Shown in pieces: positions 33,378 to 43,006 of a DNA stretch of 64,000 nt. The translations under genes were made by a program, and so were the position numbers. The stretch spans positions 7,130,001 through 7,194,000 of the forward strand of contig NZ_JAPEOZ010000001.1 in the NCBI RefSeq assembly GCF_026340655.1, written 5' to 3'. The notes below the pieces were generated by a model. The model saw nothing but the letters and a program-made list of their open reading frames with translations, did not search any database and was not told where the DNA came from. How positions within the stretch are numbered: the stretch's first letter is position 1; each line of letters opens with the position of its first letter. Origin of the DNA: Streptomyces sp. NBC_01275. GTDB taxonomy: Bacteria > Actinomycetota > Actinomycetes > Streptomycetales > Streptomycetaceae.

Positions 33378-36284
33378 ATGACAGAGACGGCGAGCGGTCC
33401 GGCACGAGGTTCCCGAGCGAAGGGCGCCAAGGCGACCAAGGGCCTGCGTATCGAGCGCATCCACACGACCCCCGGCGTGCACCCGTACGACGAGGTGGTC
33501 TGGGAGCGCCGTGACGTCGTCATGACCAACTGGCGCGACGGCTCGATCAACTTCGAGCAGCGTGGCGTCGAGTTCCCCGGCTTCTGGTCGGTGAACGCGG
33601 TCAACATCGTCACCAGCAAGTACTTCCGCGGTGCCGTCGGCACCCCCCAGCGCGAGACCGGCCTCAAGCAGCTGATCGACCGCATCGTGAAGACGTACCG
33701 GAAGGCCGGCGAGGACTACAGCTACTTCGCCTCGCCCGCCGACGCCGAGATCTTCGAGCACGAGCTGGCGTACGCCCTCCTGCACCAGATCTTCAGCTTC
33801 AACAGCCCCGTCTGGTTCAACGTCGGGACGCCCCAGCCCCAGCAGGTCTCCGCCTGCTTCATCCTGGCCGTCGACGACTCCATGGAGTCCATCCTCGACT
33901 GGTACAAGGAAGAGGGCATGATCTTCAAGGGCGGCTCCGGCGCCGGCCTGAACCTCTCCCGCATCCGCTCCTCCAAGGAACTGCTGTCCTCCGGCGGCAA
34001 CGCCTCGGGCCCGGTCTCCTTCATGCGCGGCGCCGACGCCTCCGCCGGCACCATCAAGTCCGGTGGCGCCACCCGCCGCGCCGCCAAGATGGTCATCCTC
34101 GACGTCGACCACCCCGACATCGAGGACTTCATCCAGACCAAGGTGAAGGAAGAGGAGAAGATCCGCGCCCTGCGTGACGCGGGCTTCGACATGGACCTGG
34201 GCGGCGACGACATCACGTCCGTCCAGTACCAGAACGCCAACAACTCGGTCCGGGTGAACGAAGCGTTCATGAAGGCCGTCGAGACGGGCGGCAAGTTCGG
34301 CCTGACGTCCCGTATGACCGGCGAGGTCATCGAGGAGGTCGACGCCAAGTCCCTCTTCCGCAAGATGGCCGAGGCCGCCTGGGCCTGCGCCGACCCGGGC
34401 ATCCAGTACGACGACACCATCAACCGCTGGCACACGTGCCCGGAGTCCGGCCGCATCAACGGCTCGAACCCGTGCAGCGAGTACATGCACCTGGACAACA
34501 CGTCCTGCAACCTCGCCTCGCTGAACCTGATGAAGTTCCTCAAGGACGACGGCAAGGGCCACCAGTCCTTCGAGATCGAGCGCTTCGCCAAGGTCGTCGA
34601 GCTGGTCATCACCGCGATGGACATCTCGATCTGCTTCGCGGACTTCCCGACCCAGAAGATCGGCGAGAACACGCGCGCGTTCCGCCAGCTCGGCATCGGC
34701 TACGCCAACCTCGGCGCCCTGCTGATGGCGACCGGCCACGCCTACGACTCCGACGGCGGCCGCGCCCTCGCCGGCGCCATCACCTCCCTGATGACGGGCA
34801 CGTCGTACCGGCGCTCCGCCGAGCTCGCCGCGGTCGTGGGCCCGTACGACGGCTACGCCCGCAACGCGCAGCCGCACCTGCGCGTCATGAAGCAGCACTC
34901 CGACGAGAACACCAAGGCCGTCCGCGTGGACGACCTGGACACGCCGATCTGGGCCGCCGCCACGGAGGCCTGGCAGGACGTGCTGCGTCTCGGTGAGAAG
35001 AACGGCTTCCGCAACTCCCAGGCGTCCGTCATCGCCCCGACCGGCACCATCGGTCTCGCGATGTCCTGCGACACCACCGGTCTCGAGCCCGACCTCGCCC
35101 TGGTCAAGTTCAAGAAGCTCGTCGGCGGCGGCTCGATGCAGATCGTCAACGGCACCGTCCCGCAGGCCCTGCGCCGCCTGGGCTACCAGGAGGAGCAGAT
35201 CGAGGCGATCGTCGCCCACATCGCCGAGAACGGCAATGTCGTCGACGCCCCGAGCCTCAAGCCCGAGCACTACGAGGTGTTCGACTGCGCCATGGGCGAG
35301 CGCTCCATCTCCGCGATGGGCCACGTCCGCATGATGGCCGCCATCCAGCCCTGGATCTCCGGCGCGCTGTCCAAGACGGTCAACCTGCCGGAGACGGCGA
35401 CCGTCGAGGACGTCGAGGAGGTCTACTTCGAGGCGTGGAAGATGGGCGTCAAGGCGCTCGCGATCTACCGCGACAACTGCAAGGTCGGCCAGCCCCTCTC
35501 CGCCAAGACCAAGGAGAAGGACAAGGCCGCGACCGACGCCGTCACGGCGAAGGCCGAGGCGACCATCCGTGAGACGGTGGAGAAGGTCGTCGAGTACCGC
35601 CCGGTCCGCAAGCGCCTCCCCAAGGGCCGCCCCGGCATCACGACCTCCTTCACGGTCGGCGGCGCCGAGGGCTACATGACCGCCAACTCCTACCCGGACG
35701 ACGGTCTCGGCGAGGTCTTCCTGAAGATGTCGAAGCAGGGTTCGACCCTCGCGGGCATGATGGACGCGTTCTCCATCGCGGTCTCCGTCGGCCTCCAGTA
35801 CGGCGTGCCCCTGGAGACGTACGTCTCGAAGTTCACCAACATGCGCTTCGAGCCGGCCGGCATGACGGACGACCCGGACGTGCGGATGGCGCAGTCGATC
35901 GTCGACTACATCTTCCGCCGCCTGGCGCTGGACTTCCTGCCCTTCGAGACGCGCTCCGCGCTCGGCATCCACTCCGCCGAGGAGCGTCAGCGTCACCTGG
36001 AGACCGGTTCGTACGAGCCGAATCTCGACGACGACGTGGACGTCGAAGGTCTGGCCCAGTCGGCCCCGCGCCCGACGGACCTGAAGGCCGTCGCCCCGCC
36101 GAAGGCCGAGATCGAGGTGGCCAAGCCCGCCCTGAAGCAGGCCCACACCAGCGCCGAGCTGGTCGAGATGCAGCTGGGCATCCAGGCCGACGCCCCGCTG
36201 TGCTTCTCCTGCGGTACGAAGATGCAGCGGGCCGGTTCCTGCTACATCTGCGAGGGCTGCGGCTCGACCAGCGGCTGCAGCTGA
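33378..36284 (+). CDS. nrdJ: Adenosylcobalamin-dependent (class II) ribonucleotide reductase
   Basis: 968 residues. Reduces ribonucleotides without oxygen using adenosylcobalamin. The active-site region includes FNSPVWFNVG, GGSGAGLNLS, NPCSEYMHLDNTSCNLASLN and the C-terminal PTGTIG. The end carries a four-cysteine zinc-ribbon-like motif (CFSCGTKM, CYICEGCG) thought to pass electrons. ATG 33378 has AGGGAGG upstream. It needs B12, so it ties to the corrinoid and cobalt uptake genes 10-18 kb away. Confidence 0.97.
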   Translation: MTETASGPARGSRAKGAKATKGLRIERIHTTPGVHPYDEVVWERRDVVMTNWRDGSINFEQRGVEFPGFWSVNAVNIVTSKYFRGAVGTPQRETGLKQLIDRIVKTYRKAGEDYSYFASPADAEIFEHELAYALLHQIFSFNSPVWFNVGTPQPQQVSACFILAVDDSMESILDWYKEEGMIFKGGSGAGLNLSRIRSSKELLSSGGNASGPVSFMRGADASAGTIKSGGATRRAAKMVILDVDHPDIEDFIQTKVKEEEKIRALRDAGFDMDLGGDDITSVQYQNANNSVRVNEAFMKAVETGGKFGLTSRMTGEVIEEVDAKSLFRKMAEAAWACADPGIQYDDTINRWHTCPESGRINGSNPCSEYMHLDNTSCNLASLNLMKFLKDDGKGHQSFEIERFAKVVELVITAMDISICFADFPTQKIGENTRAFRQLGIGYANLGALLMATGHAYDSDGGRALAGAITSLMTGTSYRRSAELAAVVGPYDGYARNAQPHLRVMKQHSDENTKAVRVDDLDTPIWAAATEAWQDVLRLGEKNGFRNSQASVIAPTGTIGLAMSCDTTGLEPDLALVKFKKLVGGGSMQIVNGTVPQALRRLGYQEEQIEAIVAHIAENGNVVDAPSLKPEHYEVFDCAMGERSISAMGHVRMMAAIQPWISGALSKTVNLPETATVEDVEEVYFEAWKMGVKALAIYRDNCKVGQPLSAKTKEKDKAATDAVTAKAEATIRETVEKVVEYRPVRKRLPKGRPGITTSFTVGGAEGYMTANSYPDDGLGEVFLKMSKQGSTLAGMMDAFSIAVSVGLQYGVPLETYVSKFTNMRFEPAGMTDDPDVRMAQSIVDYIFRRLALDFLPFETRSALGIHSAEERQRHLETGSYEPNLDDDVDVEGLAQSAPRPTDLKAVAPPKAEIEVAKPALKQAHTSAELVEMQLGIQADAPLCFSCGTKMQRAGSCYICEGCGSTSGCS

Positions 36285-36323
36285 TCCCAGCCGCGCCGGC
36301 CAGGGTGGCTGAACGACCTGGCA

Positions 36324-36360
36324 GAGGGCGGTGGAGCCGGACTTCGGCTCCACCGCCCTC
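36324..36360 (+). terminator. Terminator of nrdJ
   Basis: A perfect 16-bp stem, 36324-36339 with 36345-36360, and a 5-nt loop. It starts 40 bases after the nrdJ stop and also faces the minus-strand gene ending at 36418. Confidence 0.92.
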
Positions 36361-36417
36361 GGTGCTGTCGGCGCGCTGATCCTCCGTGGTCAGCGCGCCG
36401 TCCGCGGCACGCGGCGC

Positions 36418-37050
36418 TCAGGAAGAGCGCAGTCGGCCCATGACCCGGCTGAACGTCGCGGGGTCGTCCTCGAACCCCTGGACACCGGTGTGGAGCGACC
36501 ATCCGTCGCTCGTCTCGCGCACGAACTCCGCCACGGTCGCCGCCGTCGCGCCCAGAACGCTGCCGAAGTCGTCCTCGTCCAGGACGTTGTAGCCCTCCCT
36601 TATGCGGAAGGCCGGGTTGATCACGCTGACGAAGGTCCGGTGGGCCGGGTGTTGCTGGAGGACGACGCCGACCACCACGCGGGTGTACCGCGCGTCGAGC
36701 CGGTCCAGCTCCAGCGTCATGACCTCGTCCCAGCCGAAGCCCTTGCCGTCCTTGCTGTCCCGGTTGAGATAGATGGTGCCGTCGGGCGAACGGCTGTCGA
36801 AATGCACCACATAGGCGGGGGCGCCATTCGGATCGCCCTCCACATAGGTCGCGGCCACTATGTCCAGATCCGTGGGCGGCTGCCCCGCTGGACTCGGGTC
36901 CCACTTCAGCGCCATCTCGACCTTGCGGATCCCCTTGTTGAGGCCGTTCACCAGACTTCCCCTCCCCGTATCCCCGTCTGCGGTCGGCTTGAACTGCCCG
37001 ATCATCAGGGCCGGTTGTCCATCCTGCCACGCGTACGTGGCCGCCCGCAT
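36418..37050 (-). CDS. TerD-family stress protein
   Basis: 210 residues from ATG 37050. The TerD core is clear: VEMALKWDPS, DLDIVAATY, HFDSRSPDGTIYLNRDSKDGKG and VVVGVVLQQ. TerD proteins bind calcium through acidic loops and are linked to tellurite and general stress tolerance, with several paralogues in Streptomyces. It stands alone, not in a ter cluster. The start could be a few codons later (ATG 37005). Confidence 0.85.
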   Translation of the reverse strand: MRAATYAWQDGQPALMIGQFKPTADGDTGRGSLVNGLNKGIRKVEMALKWDPSPAGQPPTDLDIVAATYVEGDPNGAPAYVVHFDSRSPDGTIYLNRDSKDGKGFGWDEVMTLELDRLDARYTRVVVGVVLQQHPAHRTFVSVINPAFRIREGYNVLDEDDFGSVLGATAATVAEFVRETSDGWSLHTGVQGFEDDPATFSRVMGRLRSS

Positions 37051-37107
37051 GGCTGCTCTGCGCCAGAGAGTGACCGACGCCACGCCCCGTGGCCTTACCA
37101 TGGCGCG

Positions 37108-37713
37108 GTGCTGGTCAAGTGGATTCGCTGCACCGTGGTGGACCGCCGCGGTTTCGAACGGGGACAGCGAAAGTGGGCGGGGCTTCTGGGGGAGCCGGGA
37201 TTTCGAGGACAGGGCGGGGGCTGGAGCAGGAGCCGGCCCTCGGTCGCGCATGTCTTCGCCTTCTGGGAGAGCCGCGCCTTCTACGACTCCTTCATGGCGC
37301 GCTCCCACGACCGGCTGGCCACGACTCAGGCGGGCACCTTCAAGGACGCCCAGGTGCGGCTGTTCGACTACCGCTTCGACGTGAAGACGGGCTTCGAACC
37401 CCGCTTCACCGACGCAGACCTGGTACGGGTGGCCCTGTGCCGGGTCCACGAGGAGCGCGCGGAGCATTTCACCCTGATGCAGGAGAAGGTCTGGAACCCC
37501 GCCATGGCCGGCTCGCCCGGCATGATCCGCGGACTCTTCGCCGAGGCGCCCGGGCATGAGTTCATGGTCCTGTCGATGTGGCGCTCCGAGGCCGAGCACG
37601 GCAAATACCGCACCGAGCGCGTGGAGCGGCTCGCCCTGCGCGCCCAGACGGAAGCGGACATCGCGTCCCTCACCGGTGACATCGTGGAGCTCGAACCGAG
37701 CTGGATAGTTTGA
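37108..37713 (+). CDS. YdbC-like protein (DUF4937), unknown function
   Basis: 201 residues from GTG 37108. WCxVxxRxxFxxGQRKW-like opening (VKWIRCTVVDRRGFERGQRKWAGL) and FAFWESRAFYDSFMARSHD are features of the YdbC/DUF4937 ferredoxin-like (dimeric alpha-beta barrel) family. Two repeated halves are visible (FWESRAFYDSF and MWRSEAEHGKY). Enzymatic role unknown. It is divergent from the TerD gene with a 57-bp gap. Confidence 0.75.
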   Translation: MLVKWIRCTVVDRRGFERGQRKWAGLLGEPGFRGQGGGWSRSRPSVAHVFAFWESRAFYDSFMARSHDRLATTQAGTFKDAQVRLFDYRFDVKTGFEPRFTDADLVRVALCRVHEERAEHFTLMQEKVWNPAMAGSPGMIRGLFAEAPGHEFMVLSMWRSEAEHGKYRTERVERLALRAQTEADIASLTGDIVELEPSWIV

Positions 37714-37844
37714 AAACCCAACTCACCGTTGGATCCGTGAATCGTCTGCTCTTGTGTGCCTTCTGGTGCCGGATTCGTGTGACCTACGCTGTATGGAGGC
37801 CGTACGAGTGCTCGATCTGCCGTCAACCGATCTAGGGTTTTGGC

Positions 37845-38504
37845 ATGGCACGACCACGGCGCATCGTCCTTGTCCGGCACGGGGAGTCAACGGGCAATGT
37901 TGATGACACCGTCTACGAGCGTGAACCCGACCACGCGCTGGCCCTGACCGAGCAGGGCTGGCAGCAGGCCGAGGAGACAGGCAAGAGAGTGCGGGAGGTG
38001 TTCGGCCGCGAGCGGGTCAGCGTGTACGTCTCCCCATACCGGCGCACGCACGAGACCCTCCGCGCCTTCCACCTCGATCCCGAGCTGATACGCGTGCGTG
38101 AGGAGCCCCGGCTGCGCGAGCAGGACTGGGGGAACTGGCAGGACCGCGACGACGTACGGCTGCAGAAGTCCTACCGGGACGCTTACGGACACTTCTTCTA
38201 CCGTTTCGCCCAGGGGGAGAGCGGAGCCGACGTGTACGACCGGGTCGGCGGCTTCCTGGAGAGCCTGTTCCGCAGCTTCGAGGCCCCGGACCACCCGCCG
38301 AACGTACTGCTCGTGACCCATGGCCTCGCGATGCGGCTGTTCTGCATGCGCTGGTTCCACTGGACGGTCGCCGAGTTCGAGTCGCTGTCGAATCCGGGGA
38401 ACGCCGAGATGCGCATGCTCGTTCTGGGCGACGACGACCGGTACGCGCTCGACCGACCGTTCGATCGCTGGCGAGATCCGGAGTCGTACGGGATCACCGG
38501 CTAG
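37845..38504 (+). CDS. Histidine phosphatase family protein
   Basis: 219 residues. RHGES (residues 11-15) carries the phospho-accepting H12. The second catalytic His is in VLLVTHGLAMRLF, and YVSPYRRTHET supplies the binding Arg. Phosphoglycerate-mutase-like phosphatase with unknown substrate. It ends 12 bp before the ADP-ribosylglycohydrolase gene, so they are probably one operon. Confidence 0.88.
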   Translation: MARPRRIVLVRHGESTGNVDDTVYEREPDHALALTEQGWQQAEETGKRVREVFGRERVSVYVSPYRRTHETLRAFHLDPELIRVREEPRLREQDWGNWQDRDDVRLQKSYRDAYGHFFYRFAQGESGADVYDRVGGFLESLFRSFEAPDHPPNVLLVTHGLAMRLFCMRWFHWTVAEFESLSNPGNAEMRMLVLGDDDRYALDRPFDRWRDPESYGITG

Positions 38505-38516
38505 AGTTGCAGAGCG

Positions 38517-39422
38517 ATGACTGTTGACTCCTCTCCCGGCAGGCGCCTGGAGCGTGCCCTGGCCAGCCTGCGCGGACTGGCGGTGGGCGACGCTCTGGGC
38601 TCACAGTTCTTCGTGCCGGTGAACTATCCGCTGCTGAAGCGCCGCGAGCTGCCCCCCGGCCCCTGGCAGTGGACGGACGACACGGAGATGGCCTGCTCCG
38701 TCGTGGCCGTCCTGGCCGCCCATCACCGCATCGACCAGGACGCCCTGGCCCGCTCCTTCGCGGAGCACCACGACTTCGACCGCGGGTACGGCCCCGCGGT
38801 CAACCGACTGCTCAGGCTGGTCAGGGAAGGCGCCGACTGGCGCGAACTGTCGGCCGCGCTGTTCAACGGGCAGGGGTCCTGGGGCAACGGCGCGGCGATG
38901 CGGATCGCGCCCCTGGGCGCCTGGTACGCGGACGACCCCGAGCAGGCGATCCACCAGGCGGAGATCTCCGCCTACCCCACCCATCAGCACCGGGAGGCCG
39001 TGGTCGGAGCCATGGCCGTCGCCGCAGCGGCCGCGCTGGCCGGAGCTCCCGGGGGCCCTCCCCGCGCCGAGGCGCTGCTGGACGGCGTCATCGCCCTCGT
39101 CCCGAAGAGCGCCGTCGGCGCCGGCCTGCGCCGAGCCCGCGACATGCTCGACTACGGCGACGCGGCCACCGTCGCAGCCGTACTGGGCTGCGGACGGCGT
39201 ACGTCGGCCCATGACACCGTGCCCTTCGCGATCTGGTCGGCCGCGCGCTCCCTCGGTGACTACGAGGAGGCGTTCTGGACGACCGCACAGGTCGGTGGGG
39301 ACGTGGACACGACCTGCGCCATCGTGGGCGGAGTCCTTGCCACGGGGAAGGCCGGGAGGCCTCCCGGCTCGTGGTCGGCGCAGGTGGAGTCGCTGCCGGG
39401 CTGGATGCCTGCGTCTGTGTGA
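38517..39422 (+). CDS. ADP-ribosylglycohydrolase family protein
   Basis: 301 residues. Family motifs are RGLAVGDALGSQF, the metal-binding WTDDTEMA and, near the end, GGDVDTTCAIVGGVLAT. DraG/ARH enzymes remove ADP-ribose from proteins or related molecules using two Mg ions. Likely co-transcribed with the histidine phosphatase. No ADP-ribosyltransferase is seen nearby, so the target is open. Confidence 0.9.
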   Translation: MTVDSSPGRRLERALASLRGLAVGDALGSQFFVPVNYPLLKRRELPPGPWQWTDDTEMACSVVAVLAAHHRIDQDALARSFAEHHDFDRGYGPAVNRLLRLVREGADWRELSAALFNGQGSWGNGAAMRIAPLGAWYADDPEQAIHQAEISAYPTHQHREAVVGAMAVAAAAALAGAPGGPPRAEALLDGVIALVPKSAVGAGLRRARDMLDYGDAATVAAVLGCGRRTSAHDTVPFAIWSAARSLGDYEEAFWTTAQVGGDVDTTCAIVGGVLATGKAGRPPGSWSAQVESLPGWMPASV

Positions 39423-39783
39423 CGCCGCTTCACGATGTCGACCGGTCGTGGCCGGCCCCGCCGAGGAAACTCTCGGTGTTCGGCGGGAACTCTGCGTGAC
39501 CATTCGGACGTTCTTCGGGCATCCGCTGTGTGGTGTGTGAGTGCACCTGCGGGTGGGTGGCTTCGGAGCGGCGTAGGGGGTGGCCATGCGGTTCGGCCTG
39601 TTCGTGATCATGCTGCTGGCTGGGCTGGCTGGGCTGGCTGGGCTGGCTGGGCTGGCCGGAGGAGAGGGCGGGCCTAGGCTCGGCGGCGCGCGGATGGCCG
39701 TCCGGCCGTCCTTGCCCTCCCTCCGCCGGACGAGGCCCGGCCGTCCGCAGGCTGTCCCTGCACGCCCCGGCGGGGTCTTGCCC
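39423..39783. other. Intergenic region with 9-bp repeats
   Basis: 361 bases between convergent genes. It has the CTGGCTGGG repeat and GC-rich inverted segments, but no convincing gene. Confidence 0.5.
39616..39656. repeat. 9-bp direct repeat (CTGGCTGGG)x4
   Basis: Four perfect copies from 39616 to 39651 plus a partial one. A frame through it would read LAGLAGLAG, but that frame continues antisense into the efflux gene and is not supported. Confidence 0.85.
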
Positions 39784-41331
39784 TCAACCGGCCATGGGGC
39801 CCGTCGTGCCGGCCAGGGCCTCCAGGTCGCTCTTGCGGACCCGGATCACGAACCAGGCCGTCACCAGGGCGAGCGCAGCCATCGCGGCGGCCGGGACGAA
39901 GGCCGTCGAGATGCCGTGGGCGAGTACGTCGTGTCCCCAGGGGGCGGGCAGTTGGTGGGTCCGGGCGAACTCGGCTTTCTGCTCCGAGGTTCCGTCGGCG
40001 AGGAACTTCGGCAGCTGTTTCTCCGCCTCGTTCTTGCTGGCCGAGCCGAAGACGGTCGTCAGGATGGACAGCCCGAGCGAACCTCCCACTTGTTGTGTGG
40101 CGTTGAGCAGGCCGGACGCGGCCCCCGCCTCGTGCGGGGCGACACCGGAAACCGCGGTGACCGTCACCGTCACGAAGTTCAGGCCCATGCCGAAGCCGAA
40201 CACCACCATCGGCCCGAGTACACCGCCGACGTAGGAGCTGTGGGGGTTGATGAACGTCTGCCAGGTGAGGCCGACCACCACCAGCGCGGAGCCGGTGAGC
40301 ATGAACGGCTTGGGTCCCAGCACCGGCAGGAAACGCTGGGACAGGCCCGCGCCGATCGCGATCGCCACCGTGACGGGGAGGAACGCGAGACCGGCCTTGA
40401 TAGGGCTGTAGCCCAACACGTTCTGCACGAAGAGGACGACGTAGAAGAACATGCCGAACATGGCCGCGGCGAGGCTCAGCATGATCACGTACGTTCCCGA
40501 GCGGTTGCGGTCGGCGAACATCTTCAGCGGAGTGATCGGTTCCTTGGCCCGCATCTCCGTGAACACGAAGCCGATCAGCAGGACCAGAGCGGCTGCGAAG
40601 GCCCCGAGTGTCAGACTGTCCCGCCAGCCGCTCTCCGCCGCGCGGATGAAGGCGTAGACCAGGGATGCCATGCCCAGTGTCGAGGTCAGCGCGCCCGCGA
40701 TGTCGAACCGCCCGGGATGGCGCTCGGACTCGTTGATGTAGAGCGGCGCGAGCGCGGCGATGAGCAGGCCGATGGGCACGTTGACGAACAGCACCCAGCG
40801 CCAGTCGAGCCACTCGGTGAGCATGCCGCCCGCGAGCAGACCGATGGCGCCACCGCCCGCCGAGACAGCGGCGAAGACGCCGAAGGCCCGGTTCCGCTCG
40901 GGGCCCTCCGGGAAGGTCGTGGTGATGAGCGCCAGAGAGGTAGGCGACGCGATGGCGCCTCCCATGCCCTGCAGAGCGCGCGCGGCCAGCAGTTGCCAGG
41001 GTTCCTGGGCCAGTCCGCCGAGCAGCGAGGCGAAGGTGAAGAGCAGGATGCCGGTCATGAAGACTCGGCGTCGGCCGAGGATGTCGCCGGCCCGGGCGCC
41101 GAGCAGCAGCAGACCGCCGAAGGTGAGCGTGTAGGCGCTGACCACCCAGGTGAGGTCGGTGGTGCTGAACTTGAGCGCGTCTTGAATGTGTGGGAGTGCG
41201 ATGTTCACAATCGTCGCGTCGAGTACCACCATGAGTTGGCAGGCCGCGATGACGGTGAGTGCGATGCCCGGGTGTCCCTCCCGGCGGGCCGCACCTGGTT
41301 TCTGGTTCTGCATCAACTGAGAGGTTGTCAC
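39784..41331 (-). CDS. DHA2-family multidrug efflux transporter (MFS)
   Basis: 515 residues with about 14 predicted helices. DHA2 signatures are MVVLDATIVNIALPHIQ, LLLLGARAGDILGRRRVF and ALQGMGGAIASPTSLALI. Proton-driven export of drugs or toxic metabolites is expected. GTG 41331 has GGGGGA upstream. A TetR gene is divergent, and a perfect 20-bp operator lies 24 bp before this start, so efflux is probably repressed by that TetR until a ligand binds. Confidence 0.92.
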   Translation of the reverse strand: MTTSQLMQNQKPGAARREGHPGIALTVIAACQLMVVLDATIVNIALPHIQDALKFSTTDLTWVVSAYTLTFGGLLLLGARAGDILGRRRVFMTGILLFTFASLLGGLAQEPWQLLAARALQGMGGAIASPTSLALITTTFPEGPERNRAFGVFAAVSAGGGAIGLLAGGMLTEWLDWRWVLFVNVPIGLLIAALAPLYINESERHPGRFDIAGALTSTLGMASLVYAFIRAAESGWRDSLTLGAFAAALVLLIGFVFTEMRAKEPITPLKMFADRNRSGTYVIMLSLAAAMFGMFFYVVLFVQNVLGYSPIKAGLAFLPVTVAIAIGAGLSQRFLPVLGPKPFMLTGSALVVVGLTWQTFINPHSSYVGGVLGPMVVFGFGMGLNFVTVTVTAVSGVAPHEAGAASGLLNATQQVGGSLGLSILTTVFGSASKNEAEKQLPKFLADGTSEQKAEFARTHQLPAPWGHDVLAHGISTAFVPAAAMAALALVTAWFVIRVRKSDLEALAGTTGPMAG

Positions 41332-41354
41332 TATGGGTCCCCCAAAAGTGCGTT

Positions 41355-41374
41355 AGTGAACGCTCGCGTTCACT
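41355..41374. promoter_or_regulatory. TetR operator 1
   Basis: AGTGAACGC-TC-GCGTTCACT is a palindrome with perfect 9-bp arms, placed between the divergent pump and TetR genes, next to the pump start. Confidence 0.85.
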
Positions 41375-41402
41375 GGCGCGTCAACGGTAGTGAGTCCCCA
41401 CT

Positions 41403-41422
41403 AGTGAACGCAAGCGTTCACT
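41403..41422. promoter_or_regulatory. TetR operator 2
   Basis: AGTGAACGC-AA-GCGTTCACT has the same arms as operator 1, 48 bp away. Identical arms and different centres show that both are bound by the same dimer. Confidence 0.85.
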
Positions 41423-41519
41423 TGCGGCGAGCGCCTGTCGGCGTCCCCCTCGTCGCTGCCGCGTGGCAACGCACTCCTCCCCGAAATCCCCGCTCCTTCT
41501 GCTCGCTGGAGACATTCAG

Positions 41520-42143
41520 ATGGTTACTGTGCGCTGGACGGCCGCCCCCGTTCGGACGGCCTCTCCCCGCCGGCGCGGCGCCGTGCTCGAACGCGCGATT
41601 CTCGATGCCGCGCTCGAGCAGCTGGGCACCGTCGGCTGGAACGGCCTCACGATGGAGGGTGTCGCCTCCGGGGCTCAGACCGGCAAGGCGGCGGTCTATC
41701 GCCGCTGGCCGTCCAAGGAGGACCTCGTCGCGGACGCCTTGCGTGCCGGGCTGCCCCGGCTGGACGCGGCGCCCGACCTGGGAGACGTGCGCGAGGACCT
41801 GGTGGCGCTCTGCCGCCAAGCCCGCGAAGCGATGTTCTCCCGTCCCGGTTTCGCGTTGCGTTCGGTAATTCACGAATGCGATCCCGCTCGGGCTGAGCGC
41901 TTCCATGCGCTGATCAGGGAGGGGGTGGTGGAGCCGACGGTCGAGCTGCTGCACGAGGTCATCAACCGCGGAATCGAGCGGGGTGAGGTGCGGCCGGACG
42001 CGGCGAACAGCTACGTCTTCGATGCCATTCCAGCCATGATGATGTACCGATCAAAGATGTACACAAGCGAATGGAGTGATCACGAACTCGAGGAGATGGT
42101 GGACCGGCTCATGCTGCCGCTGCTCCGGATCCACGCCCCCTGA
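41520..42143 (+). CDS. TetR-family transcriptional regulator of the efflux pump
   Basis: 207 residues from ATG 41520 (GGAG upstream); GTG 41463 would add 19 residues. The helix-turn-helix is LTMEGVASGAQTGKAAVYRRWPSKEDL (about residues 40-66), followed by a variable ligand domain with a TetR_C-like end. Two operators between it and the pump suggest it controls both promoters. Confidence 0.92.
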   Translation: MVTVRWTAAPVRTASPRRRGAVLERAILDAALEQLGTVGWNGLTMEGVASGAQTGKAAVYRRWPSKEDLVADALRAGLPRLDAAPDLGDVREDLVALCRQAREAMFSRPGFALRSVIHECDPARAERFHALIREGVVEPTVELLHEVINRGIERGEVRPDAANSYVFDAIPAMMMYRSKMYTSEWSDHELEEMVDRLMLPLLRIHAP

Positions 42144-42236
42144 GCAGGGTCTGGGCGCACCCGCCGTCGGTCGGCGAGGGGCTGCGGGAAACCGGGGTGT
42201 CGCGAGGGGATCCCGGCGGCGTACCCTAAGGTCGCC

Positions 42237-42938
42237 ATGCCGTACGAACCACCTACTCACACCGTCGAGCGCTCCCTCCGCGCCACGACCGGAGCGAAGG
42301 TCATTGCCGGCGTCGACGAGGTGGGCCGCGGTGCGTGGGCGGGACCCGTCACCGTCTGCGCGGCGGTCACCGGACTGCGTCGACCGCCCCAAGGCCTCAC
42401 CGACTCCAAGCTGCTCACCGTCAAGCGGCGCACCGAGCTTGCCGACGAACTGCGCAAGTGGGTGACGTCGTACGCCTTGGGGCATGCTTCGCCGGAGGAG
42501 ATCGACGGCATGGGGATGACGGCCGCGCTGAGACTCGCGGCCGGACGCGCACTGGAAGCGCTGCCGGTCCGTCCCGACGCGGTGATCCTCGACGGGAAGC
42601 ACGACTATCTCGGCGCCCCCTGGAAGGTCCGTACGGTGATCAAGGGCGATCAGTCGTGCGTGGCGGTCGCGGCGGCCTCGGTGATCGCCAAGGTTCAGCG
42701 CGACAAAATGATGGCCGAACTGGGTATCGACCATGCAGACTTCGGTTTTGCGGCCAATGCCGGGTATCCGTCGCCCGTGCACAAGGCCGCACTGGAGGAG
42801 CGGGGCCCCACCCCGTACCACCGGTTGTCGTGGGCGTATCTTGATGCGCTGCCCCAGTGGCGGCACTTGAAGAAGGCCCGCAGCTGGGCGGATGGAAACG
42901 CTCCGGAGATCGAGGGCCAGCTCGGCTTCGACTTCTGA
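42237..42938 (+). CDS. rnhB: Ribonuclease HII
   Basis: 233 residues. Cuts RNA in RNA:DNA hybrids, including single ribonucleotides left in DNA. The catalytic set is visible: [14 protein letters not shown] (Asp-Glu), DGKHDY and the later [18 protein letters not shown] (Asp). The length matches actinobacterial RNase HII. Confidence 0.95.
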   Translation: MPYEPPTHTVERSLRATTGAKVIAGVDEVGRGAWAGPVTVCAAVTGLRRPPQGLTDSKLLTVKRRTELADELRKWVTSYALGHASPEEIDGMGMTAALRLAAGRALEALPVRPDAVILDGKHDYLGAPWKVRTVIKGDQSCVAVAAASVIAKVQRDKMMAELGIDHADFGFAANAGYPSPVHKAALEERGPTPYHRLSWAYLDALPQWRHLKKARSWADGNAPEIEGQLGFDF

Positions 42939-43006
42939 CGATTCCGCTCGCACTGATGTGCCACCCACTGGCGCGAGCCGCACCAACGTTTGATAAATAA
43001 CAGCTC

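Noticed and set aside
39580..41868. 762-codon plus-strand frame starting with LAG repeats
   Set aside because: It runs antisense through the efflux gene and its repeats; no domain and no support beyond the open frame.
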